A stretch of 64,000 bases of DNA from assembly GCF_000687875.1 (NCBI RefSeq), contig NZ_JHYG01000005.1, positions 186,001-250,000 of the forward strand. The letters run 5' to 3'. Position numbers and translations under genes: made by a program. Under the pieces are notes generated by a model that worked only from the letters and a program-made list of their open reading frames with translations, searched no databases and had not been told where the DNA came from. The stretch is from Acidocella facilis ATCC 35904 (GTDB lineage Bacteria > Pseudomonadota > Alphaproteobacteria > Acetobacterales > Acetobacteraceae). The first letter of the stretch is position 1; each line of letters begins with the position of its first letter. Below are positions 56,569 to 64,000 of the stretch, in pieces.

Positions 56569-57984
56569 TCAGCCGCCTGAAACCTCACTCTTCAGCCGAT
56601 ACGGCACCACGCCGCGCGCGGCCGTGCCGGTATCCAGCGCCGCGCCCAGCGGCGGCACCGAGCGGTGGCGGCAATCGGTCCGCGAACAAGCCCGGCAGCC
56701 CGGGCCGATCGGCTCCGCCGCCTTGGCATTGCCGAGATCCAGCCCCGCCGCATACACTGTCTGCGCCGCATGCCGGGTCTCGCAGCCCAGCACCACCGCC
56801 ACCGCGCGTGGCCGGGAGAGGTAAGACCCACCGCCCCGCCCCACCGTGCGGGCGATGTTGAGATAGATCGCGTCATCCGGCGTGCGCGCCAGCTGCACCA
56901 GGATTTCGCCAGGATGCGAAAACGCCCGGTACACATTCCAGAGCGGACACGGCCCGCCGAACTGCGCGAACTGAAAGCGCGTGGCGGAGGAGCGCTTGAG
57001 CACATTCCCGGCAATGTCGGTCTTGGCGAAAAAGAACGGGATCCCCGGCAGGTCCGGCCGCTGCAGGGTGGAGAGCCGGTGGCAGACCTGCTCGAAACTC
57101 GCCCCGAACTGGCGCTGCAGGCGCTGGATATCGTAGCGCGCCGCCCTCGCCGCATCGTGAAACCGGCCATAGGGCAGCACCAGCGCCCCGGCGAAATAAT
57201 TCACCAGCGCCAGCCGCGCCAGGCCGTACGTCTCCTCGGCGGAAAACCGCACCCGGCGCAGCTCCGCCTCGATCGCCCGCTCCTGCTCCAACCGGGCGAT
57301 CACATGCGCCAGCCAGAACATCTCGCTCTCCGGCGCCGCCTCGGCGGCCAGATGCAGCGCCTTGGCGCGGCGGTTGAGCCGCCAGAACATCCCCTCCGCC
57401 AGCAGGCCGGGCGCCGCACTCACCGAAATCCCGTGGGCGTCGCGCAGATACCGGCGCAGATCCTCGCGCAACGTCAGCGGCGAAAACCCTTGCCCCTCGA
57501 ACAGCGCCTCCGCCGCCCGGTCCAGCGCCTCGAAATGGTTGCGGCGGGACTGCACCCAGTCGCGCACCTCGTCATAGGGAAATAACGGCAGACTGGCCGG
57601 GGCGTGGGCCAGGGCGGCGCGCTGCGAGTCGTAGGCCCGGTAGAGGGTCGCGAACGCTTCCGCCAGATGCGGCGCGCCGCGCACCAGCGCCTCGATCTGC
57701 GCTGGCGCGCCGGGATGGGCGCGAAATAGCGGGTCGGCCAGATCCTCGCGCAATTGCTGCGCCAGCCTGGCATCCTCGCCATCCTGGAAATAGCTGCTTG
57801 GCAAATCCAGCCTGGCCGCCGCACGGGCCAGCAGCCGGGCGGTCAGCGGCCGCTGCTCCGCCTCGATCTGGTTGAGATAGCTGGGCGAAATCCCCAATTC
57901 CACGGCGAGCGCCCGCTGCGTCAGCCCGGCGCGCTCGCGGGCCTGGCGCAGCCTCGTCCCTGCGAAGATTTTTGGCGCTTTCAT
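56569..57984 (-). CDS. RamB/ScfR-type short-chain fatty acyl transcriptional regulator
   Basis: 471 aa. A Cro/XRE helix-turn-helix (residues about 8-60: GTRLRQARERAGLTQRALA, SYLNQIEAEQRPLT) is followed by an IrrE/ImmA-type domain and the C-terminal region ending in the cysteine cluster GPGCRACSRTDCRHRS. That cluster is typical of regulators of acetate, propionate and glyoxylate genes (RamB, PrpR of Actinobacteria and alphaproteobacterial counterparts). It diverges from prpC, so it most likely controls the methylcitrate genes in response to an acyl-CoA. A TTTGCAAA site overlaps its own leader, suggesting autoregulation. Confidence 0.88.
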   Translation of the reverse strand: MKAPKIFAGTRLRQARERAGLTQRALAVELGISPSYLNQIEAEQRPLTARLLARAAARLDLPSSYFQDGEDARLAQQLREDLADPLFRAHPGAPAQIEALVRGAPHLAEAFATLYRAYDSQRAALAHAPASLPLFPYDEVRDWVQSRRNHFEALDRAAEALFEGQGFSPLTLREDLRRYLRDAHGISVSAAPGLLAEGMFWRLNRRAKALHLAAEAAPESEMFWLAHVIARLEQERAIEAELRRVRFSAEETYGLARLALVNYFAGALVLPYGRFHDAARAARYDIQRLQRQFGASFEQVCHRLSTLQRPDLPGIPFFFAKTDIAGNVLKRSSATRFQFAQFGGPCPLWNVYRAFSHPGEILVQLARTPDDAIYLNIARTVGRGGGSYLSRPRAVAVVLGCETRHAAQTVYAAGLDLGNAKAAEPIGPGCRACSRTDCRHRSVPPLGAALDTGTAARGVVPYRLKSEVSGG

Positions 57985-57990
57985 GCGTTT

Positions 57991-58001
57991 AAATTTGCAA
58001 A
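57991..58001. promoter_or_regulatory. RamB-like operator AAATTTGCAAA
   Basis: The sequence AAATTTGCAAA in the 117-bp spacer between the divergent regulator and prpC contains the TTTGCAAA core known for RamB-type regulators. It sits six bases before the regulator ATG. No second perfect site was seen nearer to prpC; its leader has a clear GGAG ribosome site. Functional assignment is by motif similarity and context. Confidence 0.5.
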
Positions 58002-58101
58002 ATCAACAAAACCCGTCCAGCGCCTTCGCATCATTCCTCTGGACGCGTCGCACCCATAGGATATCTCCAACGCAAACGCCCAAGCCGCAGGAGAAAATGC
58101 G

Positions 58102-59250
58102 ATGAACGATACCGCCACGCTGCCGAAGCCGAAGAAATCCGTCGCCCTGTCCGGCATCGCCGCCGGCAATACCGCGCTTTGCACCGTCGGGCGCACCGGC
58201 AATGACCTGCATTATCGCGGCTATGACATTCTGGATTTCGCCGAGGCGGCGGAATTCGAGGAAATCGCGCATCTGCTGGTCCATGGCACGCTGCCGAACA
58301 AGGCCGCGCTCGCCGCCTACAAAACCAAGCTGCGGGCGATGCGCGGCATCCCCGCTGCCGCCCGCGCGGTGCTGGAGCAGATCCCCGCCAGCGCGCATCC
58401 GATGGATGTGATGCGCTCTTACGTCTCCGTGCTCGGCACCATCCTGCCCGAGGCGCATGACCATAACCAGCCGGGGGCGAAGGACATCGCCGACCGGCTG
58501 ATGGCTTCGCTCGGATCGGCTCTGCTCTATTGGTATCATTATTCCACCAACGGCAAACGCATCGAGGTCGAGACCGAGGATGACAGCATTGGCGGGCATT
58601 TCCTGCGGCTGCTGCATGGGCGTAGCCCCTCCAAGAGCTGGGTGCGGGCGATGCATACCTCGCTGATCCTCTATGCCGAGCATGAGTTCAACGCCTCCAC
58701 CTTCACCGCGCGGGTCATCGCCGGCACCGGCTCGGACATGTATTCGGCGCTGACCGGCGGCATCGGCGCGCTGCGCGGCCCCAAACATGGCGGCGCCAAT
58801 GAATTCGCCTTCGAGGTGCAGAAGCGCTACGCGACCCCGGACGAGGCGGAGGCTGATATCCGCGCGCGGATGGAGAAGAAGGAGGTCATTATCGGCTTCG
58901 GCCATCCGGTCTATACCATCGCCGACCCGCGGAATGTGGTGATCAAGCGTGTCGCCCGGCAGCTTTCGGAGGAGGCGGGCAGCACCGCCATGTTCGATAT
59001 CGCGGCGCGGATTGAGGCGGTGATGATGGAGGCGAAGAAGATGTTCCCGAACCTGGATTGGTTCTCCGCTGTCTCCTATCACATGATGGGGGTGCCGACG
59101 CTGATGTTCACGCCGCTGTTCGTCATTGCCCGCACCGCCGGCTGGAGCGCGCATGTGATCGAGCAGCGGATTGATGGCAAGATCATCCGCCCTTCGGCCA
59201 ACTATACCGGGCCGGAGAATCTGCCGTTCGTGAAGCTTGAGGATCGGTAG
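58102..59250 (+). CDS. prpC: 2-methylcitrate synthase / citrate synthase-like enzyme
   Basis: 382 aa, short type II citrate-synthase family. The catalytic His region [31 protein letters not shown] and the C-terminal Asp/Arg stretch are visible; the start [20 protein letters not shown] is typical of PrpC. It condenses propionyl-CoA with oxaloacetate. The neighbouring prpB and the RamB-like regulator support the methylcitrate role over a pure citrate synthase. No prpD is found in the window. Confidence 0.9.
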   Translation: MNDTATLPKPKKSVALSGIAAGNTALCTVGRTGNDLHYRGYDILDFAEAAEFEEIAHLLVHGTLPNKAALAAYKTKLRAMRGIPAAARAVLEQIPASAHPMDVMRSYVSVLGTILPEAHDHNQPGAKDIADRLMASLGSALLYWYHYSTNGKRIEVETEDDSIGGHFLRLLHGRSPSKSWVRAMHTSLILYAEHEFNASTFTARVIAGTGSDMYSALTGGIGALRGPKHGGANEFAFEVQKRYATPDEAEADIRARMEKKEVIIGFGHPVYTIADPRNVVIKRVARQLSEEAGSTAMFDIAARIEAVMMEAKKMFPNLDWFSAVSYHMMGVPTLMFTPLFVIARTAGWSAHVIEQRIDGKIIRPSANYTGPENLPFVKLEDR

Positions 59251-59380
59251 CAAAAGTTTTTTGGTGCCGCTTTTTTTCAAAAAAGCGGCGAAAGACCGTG
59301 ACGTATGGCAACGCCACCGCCACCCCCACACATTTTGCAGCCCTTTTTGAAAAAAGGGCTGCACCCCAAAAACTTTTATA
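59251..59380. repeat. Poly-A/T palindromic repeat, copy 3 (full element) between prpC and prpB
   Basis: Left hairpin GCCGCTTTTTTT/AAAAAAGCGGC (59266-59289), a linker GAAAGACCGTGACGTATGGC..., right hairpin GCAGCCCTTTTT/AAAAAGGGCTGC (59337-59362), then CACCCCAAAAACTTT. The outer ends AAAAGTTTTTTGG and CCAAAAACTTTT are inverted. The full element splits the prpC-prpB pair, leaving 148 bp between stop and start. The copy at 63264 is very similar, including the linker GTGACGTGTGGCAACGCCA. Confidence 0.9.
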
Positions 59381-59398
59381 ATTTTGGAGCGTGCCGCG

Positions 59399-60316
59399 AT
59401 GACCTATCTTAGCGCTGAATCCTATTCCAACGTCCCCGCCGGCGAGCGTTTCCGCGCCCTGCTCGCCCGCCCCGGCATTCTCGGCATTCCCGGCACCCAT
59501 AACGGCCTCGCCGCCCAGCAATCCAAAGACGCCGGCTTCGAGGCCGCCTATCTCTCCGGCGCCGCGATGACCGCCTCGATGGGCCTGCCCGATCTCGGCA
59601 TCATCACCGTCGATGAAGTCTGCTTCTTCATCCGCCAGGTCGCCCGCGCGTCCGGCCTGCCCGTCCTGGTGGATGGCGATACCGGCTATGGCGAGGCGCT
59701 GAACGTCATGCACATGGTCCGCAGCTTCGAGGATGCGGGTGCCGCCGCGATGCATCTGGAAGACCAGATCCTGCCAAAGAAATGCGGCCATCTGAACGAC
59801 AAGAAAATCGCCCCGGCGCAGGATATGGCGGCGAAAATCGCCGCCGCCCGGCATGCGCGCCGGCATCTCTACATCATCGCCCGCACCGATGCCGCCGCCT
59901 CGGAGGGTATCGACGGCGCGGTGGCGCGGGCCAAACTCTATATGGAAGCCGGCGCCGATGCGATTTTCCCCGAGGCGCTGAACACCGAGGAGATGTTCCG
60001 CGAATTCGCCAGACGCATGCAGGGCACGCCTTTGCTCGCCAACATGACCGAATTCGGCCGCACCCCCTTCTATACCAAGGAACAGTTCGAGGATTTTGGC
60101 TATAAGATGGTGATCTGGCCGGTGACCTCGCTGCGCGTCGCCGCGCTGGCGCAAGAGAAGCTCTACAAGGCCATCGCCAAGGATGGCGGGGCGCAGAATT
60201 GCGTGGACCAGATGCTCACCCGCAAGGATCTCTACGCCACCATCGATTATGCCGGGTTCGAGGCGCTGGATGCGACCATCGTGAAAACCATCATCCCCGA
60301 AGCCATGCCGCAATAG
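59399..60316 (+). CDS. prpB: 2-methylisocitrate lyase
   Basis: 305 aa from the ATG at 59399 with GGAG nine bases before; an in-frame TTG five codons upstream is less likely. The ICL/PEP-mutase signature KKCGH (in LPKKCGHLNDKK) and GDTGYGEALNVMHMVRSFEDAG are present. It splits 2-methylisocitrate into pyruvate and succinate, closing the methylcitrate cycle with PrpC. The active-site loop and length fit PrpB rather than isocitrate lyase AceA (about 430 aa). Confidence 0.92.
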   Translation: MTYLSAESYSNVPAGERFRALLARPGILGIPGTHNGLAAQQSKDAGFEAAYLSGAAMTASMGLPDLGIITVDEVCFFIRQVARASGLPVLVDGDTGYGEALNVMHMVRSFEDAGAAAMHLEDQILPKKCGHLNDKKIAPAQDMAAKIAAARHARRHLYIIARTDAAASEGIDGAVARAKLYMEAGADAIFPEALNTEEMFREFARRMQGTPLLANMTEFGRTPFYTKEQFEDFGYKMVIWPVTSLRVAALAQEKLYKAIAKDGGAQNCVDQMLTRKDLYATIDYAGFEALDATIVKTIIPEAMPQ

Positions 60317-60352
60317 ATGGCCCAGGCGGCATGGATACACTATATCCTCTCC

Positions 60353-60829
60353 ATGCCGCACGATGCCGCCCCACCCCACGAGACCGAGATTGCCGCCCGG
60401 ATCAAGGCCGCGGAGGCCACCTGCGCGCAGCACGGCACCCAGCTCACCGCCCTGCGGCGCGAGGTGCTGGAGCTGATCCTGCAGGCCAGCGCGCCGGTGA
60501 CGGCCTATCAGCTGCTCGACCAGCTGAAGCCGATCCGCAAATCCGCGGTGCCGCCGACCATTTATCGCTCGCTGGAATTTCTGCTGGAAAACCGGCTGAT
60601 CCACCGGATCGAGCGGCTGAACGCCTTCGTGCCCTGCGCCGAGGCGGACCATCATCATGACGACGCGCAGTTTCTGATCTGCAAACGCTGCGGCGCGGTG
60701 ACGGAGATCGAGGATCACGCGGTCTCGCACGCCCTGGCCAGTGCCGCCGCGCGGCAGGGGTTTTCCATCAGCCGCGCCGTCATCGAAGTCGAAGGGCTGT
60801 GCGCCAACTGCGCCGAACAGCCGGCCTGA
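60353..60829 (+). CDS. zur: Fur family zinc uptake regulator Zur
   Basis: 158 aa from MPHDAAPPHETEIAARI; an ATG 12 codons upstream abuts the prpB stop and is also open. The winged helix has TAYQLLDQLKPIRKSAVPPTIYRSLEFL in pieces. The zinc sites show as HHHDDAQF, CKRCGAVTEI and GLCANC, the Zur subclass pattern (GLCAxC). An inverted GGATA-CACTA-TATCC lies at 60334-60348, possibly its own operator. It converges with the transporter genes, ten bases apart, and should repress them when zinc is sufficient. Confidence 0.9.
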   Translation: MPHDAAPPHETEIAARIKAAEATCAQHGTQLTALRREVLELILQASAPVTAYQLLDQLKPIRKSAVPPTIYRSLEFLLENRLIHRIERLNAFVPCAEADHHHDDAQFLICKRCGAVTEIEDHAVSHALASAAARQGFSISRAVIEVEGLCANCAEQPA

Positions 60830-60846
60830 ACCAGCGCTGTCAGGCC
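60823..60846. terminator. Stem-loop between convergent zur and transporter genes
   Basis: GGCCTGA (60823-60829, containing the zur TGA) and TCAGGCC (60840-60846, containing the permease stop on the other strand) form a 7-bp stem with a 10-base loop. Each arm holds one stop codon. There is no T-run, so its role as a terminator is tentative. Confidence 0.4.
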
Positions 60847-61610
60847 CGCGTCATCCGCGCCGCCAAATAAACCAAAGCCGCGCCCACCCCGGTGAAAAAC
60901 CCCATCGGCCAGTCGCTGACATACGCCAGCGCCAGCGAGACCGAGGACAGCCCCAGCGCCAAGCCCATCGAGAGCAGGAACGCCCCGCCCGGCCGGGTGC
61001 AAAGCCGCGACGCCGCCGCCCCTGGCCCCAGCATCAGGCTGAACACCAGCAGCGCCCCGGTCACCGGCACCGCGAAGCCCGCCGCCAACGCCAGCAGCGC
61101 CAGGAACAGAAATTCCAACAGGGCCGGGTTGCCGCCTTGCACGCGGGTCAGCTCCGGGGAGAGGGCGGAGAGGCTGAGCGGGCGCATCGCCCCCCATAAA
61201 GCCAGCGGCACACAAAGCCCGATGGCCCCCAGCACCGGCAGATCCGCCGGACCAAGCGCGAAGACCTGCCCAAACAACAGCCCATAGACCGACCCGGCAT
61301 AATGGCCGGACAGCGAGAGAAACAACGCCCCCAGCGCCAGCAGGCCGGAGAGCAGTAAGGCGGTGGCGGAATCCCGCCGGGCGCGGCGCTGCATCAGCGC
61401 CAGCAGCCCGGCCCCGCCGAGCGCGAAGCCGCCCAACCCCAGCCAGAGCGGAAAGCCGAACAGGCTGGCCGCCGCCGCGCCGGGAAAGGCCGCCATGGGC
61501 AGCGAATGCGCGGCAAAGCCGGCGCGGCGGACCACTACGAAATACCCTGCCGCCCCGGCCGCCAGCGCCACCAGGCTGGTCGCCAGCCAGATTTCCGCCA
61601 GCCAGCTCAT
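60840..61610 (-). CDS. Metal ABC transporter permease (ZnuB/ABC-3 family), second of two
   Basis: 256 aa, about eight membrane helices. ABC-3 family features: AAHSLPMAAFPGAAAASLFG near residue 34-53, and GNPALLEFLFLALLALAAGF in the C-terminal half. It is distinct from the first permease, with about 25 percent resemblance by eye. Start overlaps the preceding permease stop by four bases. With the other permease and the ATPase it would form a heterodimeric zinc (or zinc/manganese) importer. Confidence 0.87.
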   Translation of the reverse strand: MSWLAEIWLATSLVALAAGAAGYFVVVRRAGFAAHSLPMAAFPGAAAASLFGFPLWLGLGGFALGGAGLLALMQRRARRDSATALLLSGLLALGALFLSLSGHYAGSVYGLLFGQVFALGPADLPVLGAIGLCVPLALWGAMRPLSLSALSPELTRVQGGNPALLEFLFLALLALAAGFAVPVTGALLVFSLMLGPGAAASRLCTRPGGAFLLSMGLALGLSSVSLALAYVSDWPMGFFTGVGAALVYLAARMTRA

Positions 61611-62434
61611 GCCCTGCGCCCCCAGCGCGCCGCCTCATGAAACAGAAACAGCAGCGCGACGATGAAGAAGCTCACCGGCCAGGTCCGCCCCGGGATCCAG
61701 CCATAAGAGACATAGGCCAACACCACCCCGCCCCAGCAGGCGGCCAGCCCCAACCCCATCGAGAGCAGCACCGCCCGCAATGGCGAGCCGGCCAGCCGCA
61801 AGGCGCTCGCCGCCGGGCCGATCAGCAGGGCTGTGGCCAGAATCGCGCCGATGGTCATCGCCGCCAGCGTCACCCCCAGCGCCAGCAGCGCCAGAAATGC
61901 GAATCCGAGGGCACGCACCGGCAGCTTCGCCACAAGCGCCAGCTCGGCATCCAATGTGGCCAGCAGCAGCGGCCGGGCGATGAGCACCAGCCCCAGCAGG
62001 CACAGCCCCGCCAGCCCACTGGCCCAGAGCGCGGTGCCGGGCGGGGCGGAGAACATCGCCCCGAACATCACCGCCTGCGCCGCACCCGAGGCGCCATGGC
62101 CGGTCAGGCAGAAATGCAGCAGCAGCGCCGTCACGCCGAGCCCCGCACCCAGCAATATGCCCGCCGCCTCGTCCCGCCCCGCCGCACGGCGGGGTTGCAG
62201 CAGCTCCAGCCCCGCTACCCCGGCGATGCCGAACAGCAGAAACCCCAGCAGCGGCGAAATCCCGAACAAAAGCGCCCCGGCCCCGCCGGCAGAGCTGACA
62301 TCCGAAAGCGCATGGCCGGCAAAAGCCTGGCCGCGCAGCACGGTGAATACCCCCAGCGCGCCGCAGAGCAGCCCGGCCGCCGCACTCAGCAGCAGCGCGG
62401 TCTGTACCGGCCCGCTTTGCAGAAACGCCATCAT
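61607..62434 (-). CDS. Metal ABC transporter permease (ZnuB/ABC-3 family), first of two
   Basis: 275 aa, about eight helices. GVFTVLRGQAFAGHALSDVSSAGG is the ABC-3 signature with conserved His, and ALRLAGSPLRAVLLSMGLGL is typical of the last helices. It begins one base after the ATPase stop and overlaps the next permease by four bases. Two permeases with one ATPase resembles SitABCD-type operons, but the neighbouring regulator is Zur-like. Confidence 0.88.
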   Translation of the reverse strand: MMAFLQSGPVQTALLLSAAAGLLCGALGVFTVLRGQAFAGHALSDVSSAGGAGALLFGISPLLGFLLFGIAGVAGLELLQPRRAAGRDEAAGILLGAGLGVTALLLHFCLTGHGASGAAQAVMFGAMFSAPPGTALWASGLAGLCLLGLVLIARPLLLATLDAELALVAKLPVRALGFAFLALLALGVTLAAMTIGAILATALLIGPAASALRLAGSPLRAVLLSMGLGLAACWGGVVLAYVSYGWIPGRTWPVSFFIVALLFLFHEAARWGRRA

Positions 62435-62435
62435 C

Positions 62436-63245
62436 TTACGGGATGGCCGTCACGTGCGCGGCTTCACATTCCGCGCAGCACGCCTCTTCCTCCGGTTCGA
62501 ACCCTGCATTGCCGGCCACCACCAGCACCCGCCCATGCACGCGGATCACGTCGATATGGTAGCCATAGAGCTTCGAGAGCACTTCGGTGCGCACCACCTT
62601 CTCCACCGGCCCGCAGATCGCCCGGCCATTGGCGACATACACGATCCGATCCATCACCGGCAGCAGCGGGTTCATGTCATGCGCGCAAAGCAGCACGCTC
62701 ATCCGCCGCTCCCGGCAGAGCCGGCGCAGCAGCGCCACGATCTCGGCGGCGGCCTTGATGTCCAGATTGGCCAGCGGCTCGTCCAGCAGCAGCAGTTCCG
62801 GCTGGCGCACCAGCGCATGGGCGATCAGCACACGCTGCTGCTGCCCGCCCGAAAGCCGGCCGATGCGCTGCTCGGCGAAGCCCTCCGCCTCCACCGCCCG
62901 CAAGGCGGCCGCCACCGCCGCGCGCCGGGTGCGCGAGGGCAGCGCGAAGCCGAATTTATGCCCATCCAGCCCCAGCGCCACGAAATCCTTCGCCCGCACT
63001 GGCAGATCCGGCTCCAGGCTGATCTTTTGCGGCACATAACCGATCCGCCCGCCGGCCTGGATCCGCCCAGACGACGGCAGCAGCCCCAGGATCGCGCGCA
63101 GCAGCGTGGTTTTGCCAGCACCATTGGCGCCGATCAGCCCACAGAAACTGCCCCGCGGCAGCGCGAAGCTGATATTGCGCAGCACCTCGCGCCCGCCATG
63201 GGCGACGGCCAGATCGGTAACTTCAAGTGCCGGCTGATCCACCAA
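62436..63245 (-). CDS. znuC: Zinc-type ABC transporter ATP-binding protein
   Basis: 269 aa. Walker A GANGAGKTTLLRAILG, signature LSGGQQQRVLIAHALVR, Walker B LLLLDEPLANLD and the switch His in LLCAHDMNPLLP are intact. The last 20 residues (EPEEEACCAECEAAHVTAIP) form a Cys/His-rich tail that could bind metal, unusual for the family. It lies downstream of the substrate-binding gene but separated by a palindromic repeat. It is the energy source for the two permeases. Confidence 0.92.
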   Translation of the reverse strand: MVDQPALEVTDLAVAHGGREVLRNISFALPRGSFCGLIGANGAGKTTLLRAILGLLPSSGRIQAGGRIGYVPQKISLEPDLPVRAKDFVALGLDGHKFGFALPSRTRRAAVAAALRAVEAEGFAEQRIGRLSGGQQQRVLIAHALVRQPELLLLDEPLANLDIKAAAEIVALLRRLCRERRMSVLLCAHDMNPLLPVMDRIVYVANGRAICGPVEKVVRTEVLSKLYGYHIDVIRVHGRVLVVAGNAGFEPEEEACCAECEAAHVTAIP

Positions 63246-63263
63246 TGAGTCCTTGAATAAAAA

Positions 63264-63391
63264 CCAAAAGTTTTTGGTGCCGCTTTTTTCAAAAAGCGGC
63301 GAAAAACCGTGACGTGTGGCAACGCCATTGCCACCACCCCAGGCCTTCGTGGGGACTTTTTGAAAAAAGCCCCCACACCCCCAAAAACTTT
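63264..63391. repeat. Poly-A/T palindromic repeat, copy 4 (full element) inside the zinc operon
   Basis: Left hairpin GCCGCTTTTTT/AAAAAGCGGC (63279-63300), linker GAAAAACCGTGACGTGTGGC, right hairpin GTGGGGACTTTTT/AAAAAAGCCCCCAC (63349-63376), outer ends AAAAGTTTTTGG and CCAAAAACTTT. It separates the binding-protein gene from the ATPase gene by 182 bp. Its hairpins may lower or uncouple transcription of the downstream genes. Confidence 0.9.
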
Positions 63392-63427
63392 CGCTACTTC
63401 AGAGCGGGGCGTTGAAAGGTCAAGCCC

Positions 63428-64000
63428 TTACTTCGCGGCCAGGGCCTGGTCCAGCGCCGTCGTCGCCTGCAGCATCCAGTCCTGGTAATGCTTGGCGCTG
63501 CTCGGCATCAGCTCATAGACCGGCACAATCTGCACCTGGTGCTGCCTGGCCAGCGCCAGCAGCGCCTCGGTCTGCGGGTCCGTCACCTGCTCATTATAGG
63601 CAAAGAGCTTCACCTTGTTGTCGCGCAGCAGCGCCTCTTCCGCCGCCACATCCTGCGGCGCCGGATCGGTATCGTTCATCACCGACAGCTCATAGGAAAA
63701 CGGCGTCATGATCTTCAACCCGGCCTCCTGCAGCAGATCATCCGCCACCGGCTCCGTCACCGCCACCGGCGCGCCCGCATAGCGCGCCTTCACCTTGGCG
63801 ATCTCCGCCTTCCACGGCGCCAGCGCGGCATCGAAAGCTTTCAGATTGGCCTGATACTGCGCCTTGTGCGCCGGGTCCTTGGCCTCGAAAAACGCCGCCG
63901 CGGCGGCCGCCACGGCCGGCATCGTATCGGTGCGGTACCAGAGATGCGGGTTGGGCGTGCTATCCGGCAGCTTCAGCAGCGCCTGCGCGCTCAACAGCTT
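63428..64000 (-). CDS. Zinc ABC transporter substrate-binding protein (ZnuA-like), truncated at right edge
   Basis: The frame is open to the window edge, 190 codons visible, N-terminal part missing. The visible part has STPNPHLWYRTDTMPAV (metal-ligand His of cluster A-1 proteins), VAVTEPVADDLLQEAGL, a D/NDTDPAPQDVAAEEALLRDN segment and AYNEQVTDPQTEALLALA towards the C-terminus. These are marks of the Zn/Mn-binding ZnuA/MntC-type family. It is the first gene of the operon. The His-rich loop, if any, lies beyond the edge. It would capture zinc in the periplasm. Confidence 0.85.
   Translation of the reverse strand, partial: KLLSAQALLKLPDSTPNPHLWYRTDTMPAVAAAAAAFFEAKDPAHKAQYQANLKAFDAALAPWKAEIAKVKARYAGAPVAVTEPVADDLLQEAGLKIMTPFSYELSVMNDTDPAPQDVAAEEALLRDNKVKLFAYNEQVTDPQTEALLALARQHQVQIVPVYELMPSSAKHYQDWMLQATTALDQALAAK

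Overview
The window reads as a chromosomal segment of a high-GC alphaproteobacterium. The evidence is the gene order tig-clpP-clpX-lon-hup-tRNA-Val-tRNA-Asp-nuoA..N-birA-coaX-rnj-proS-lolC-lolD, plus genes for NDUFA12-type and ATP12-type proteins, an aerobic CobS/CobT cobaltochelatase and a LolC/LolD lipoprotein exporter. Placement in Acetobacteraceae or a relative (Acidocella/Acidiphilium-like) is an inference from codon use, repeat style and gene content. No rRNA, CRISPR array, prophage or transposase gene was seen.

Region by region. 1-3.8 kb (minus): a truncated and a complete OmpA-like porin, then DUF2155, MlaD and NDUFA12 genes. 3.9-10.9 kb (plus): a cysteine-free relative of class II ribonucleotide reductase with NrdR-like boxes in front, RidA, a CapD/WbpM-type sugar dehydratase with a DegT aminotransferase, prolyl aminopeptidase, and an orphan TAXI binding protein. 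11-40.3 kb (minus): the long conserved core block, namely lolD, lolC, proS, an acyltransferase, rnj, coaX, birA, the complete 14-gene nuo operon, two tRNAs, hup, lon, clpX, clpP, tig and tRNA-Leu. 40.4-45.4 kb (plus): an AsmA-ATP12-acylphosphatase operon and gabT. 45.5-50 kb: DUF1330, creatininase, a GDP-mannose-forming bifunctional enzyme, a sugar porter and BolA. 50-53.7 kb (plus): DnaJ-like, cobS, cobT. 53.8-56.3 kb (minus): a low-GC GNAT/VOC pair, a CsaA-like tRNA-binding protein and TonB. 56.5-60.3 kb: the methylcitrate genes prpC and prpB with a divergent RamB/ScfR-type regulator. 60.3-64 kb: Zur and a zinc-type ABC transporter whose binding-protein gene runs off the right edge.

Most of the content is core metabolism: respiratory complex I, protein quality control, cofactor synthesis, propionate use and zinc uptake. 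The less ordinary items are (i) the cysteine-free NrdJ derivative with paired NrdR-like boxes, (ii) a candidate three-hairpin sRNA downstream of rnj, (iii) several families of short palindromic repeats, some ending in CTAG that supply the stop codons of neighbouring genes, and (iv) a low-GC gene pair next to one of these repeats. I did not find a clear multi-gene novel defence or mobile system.
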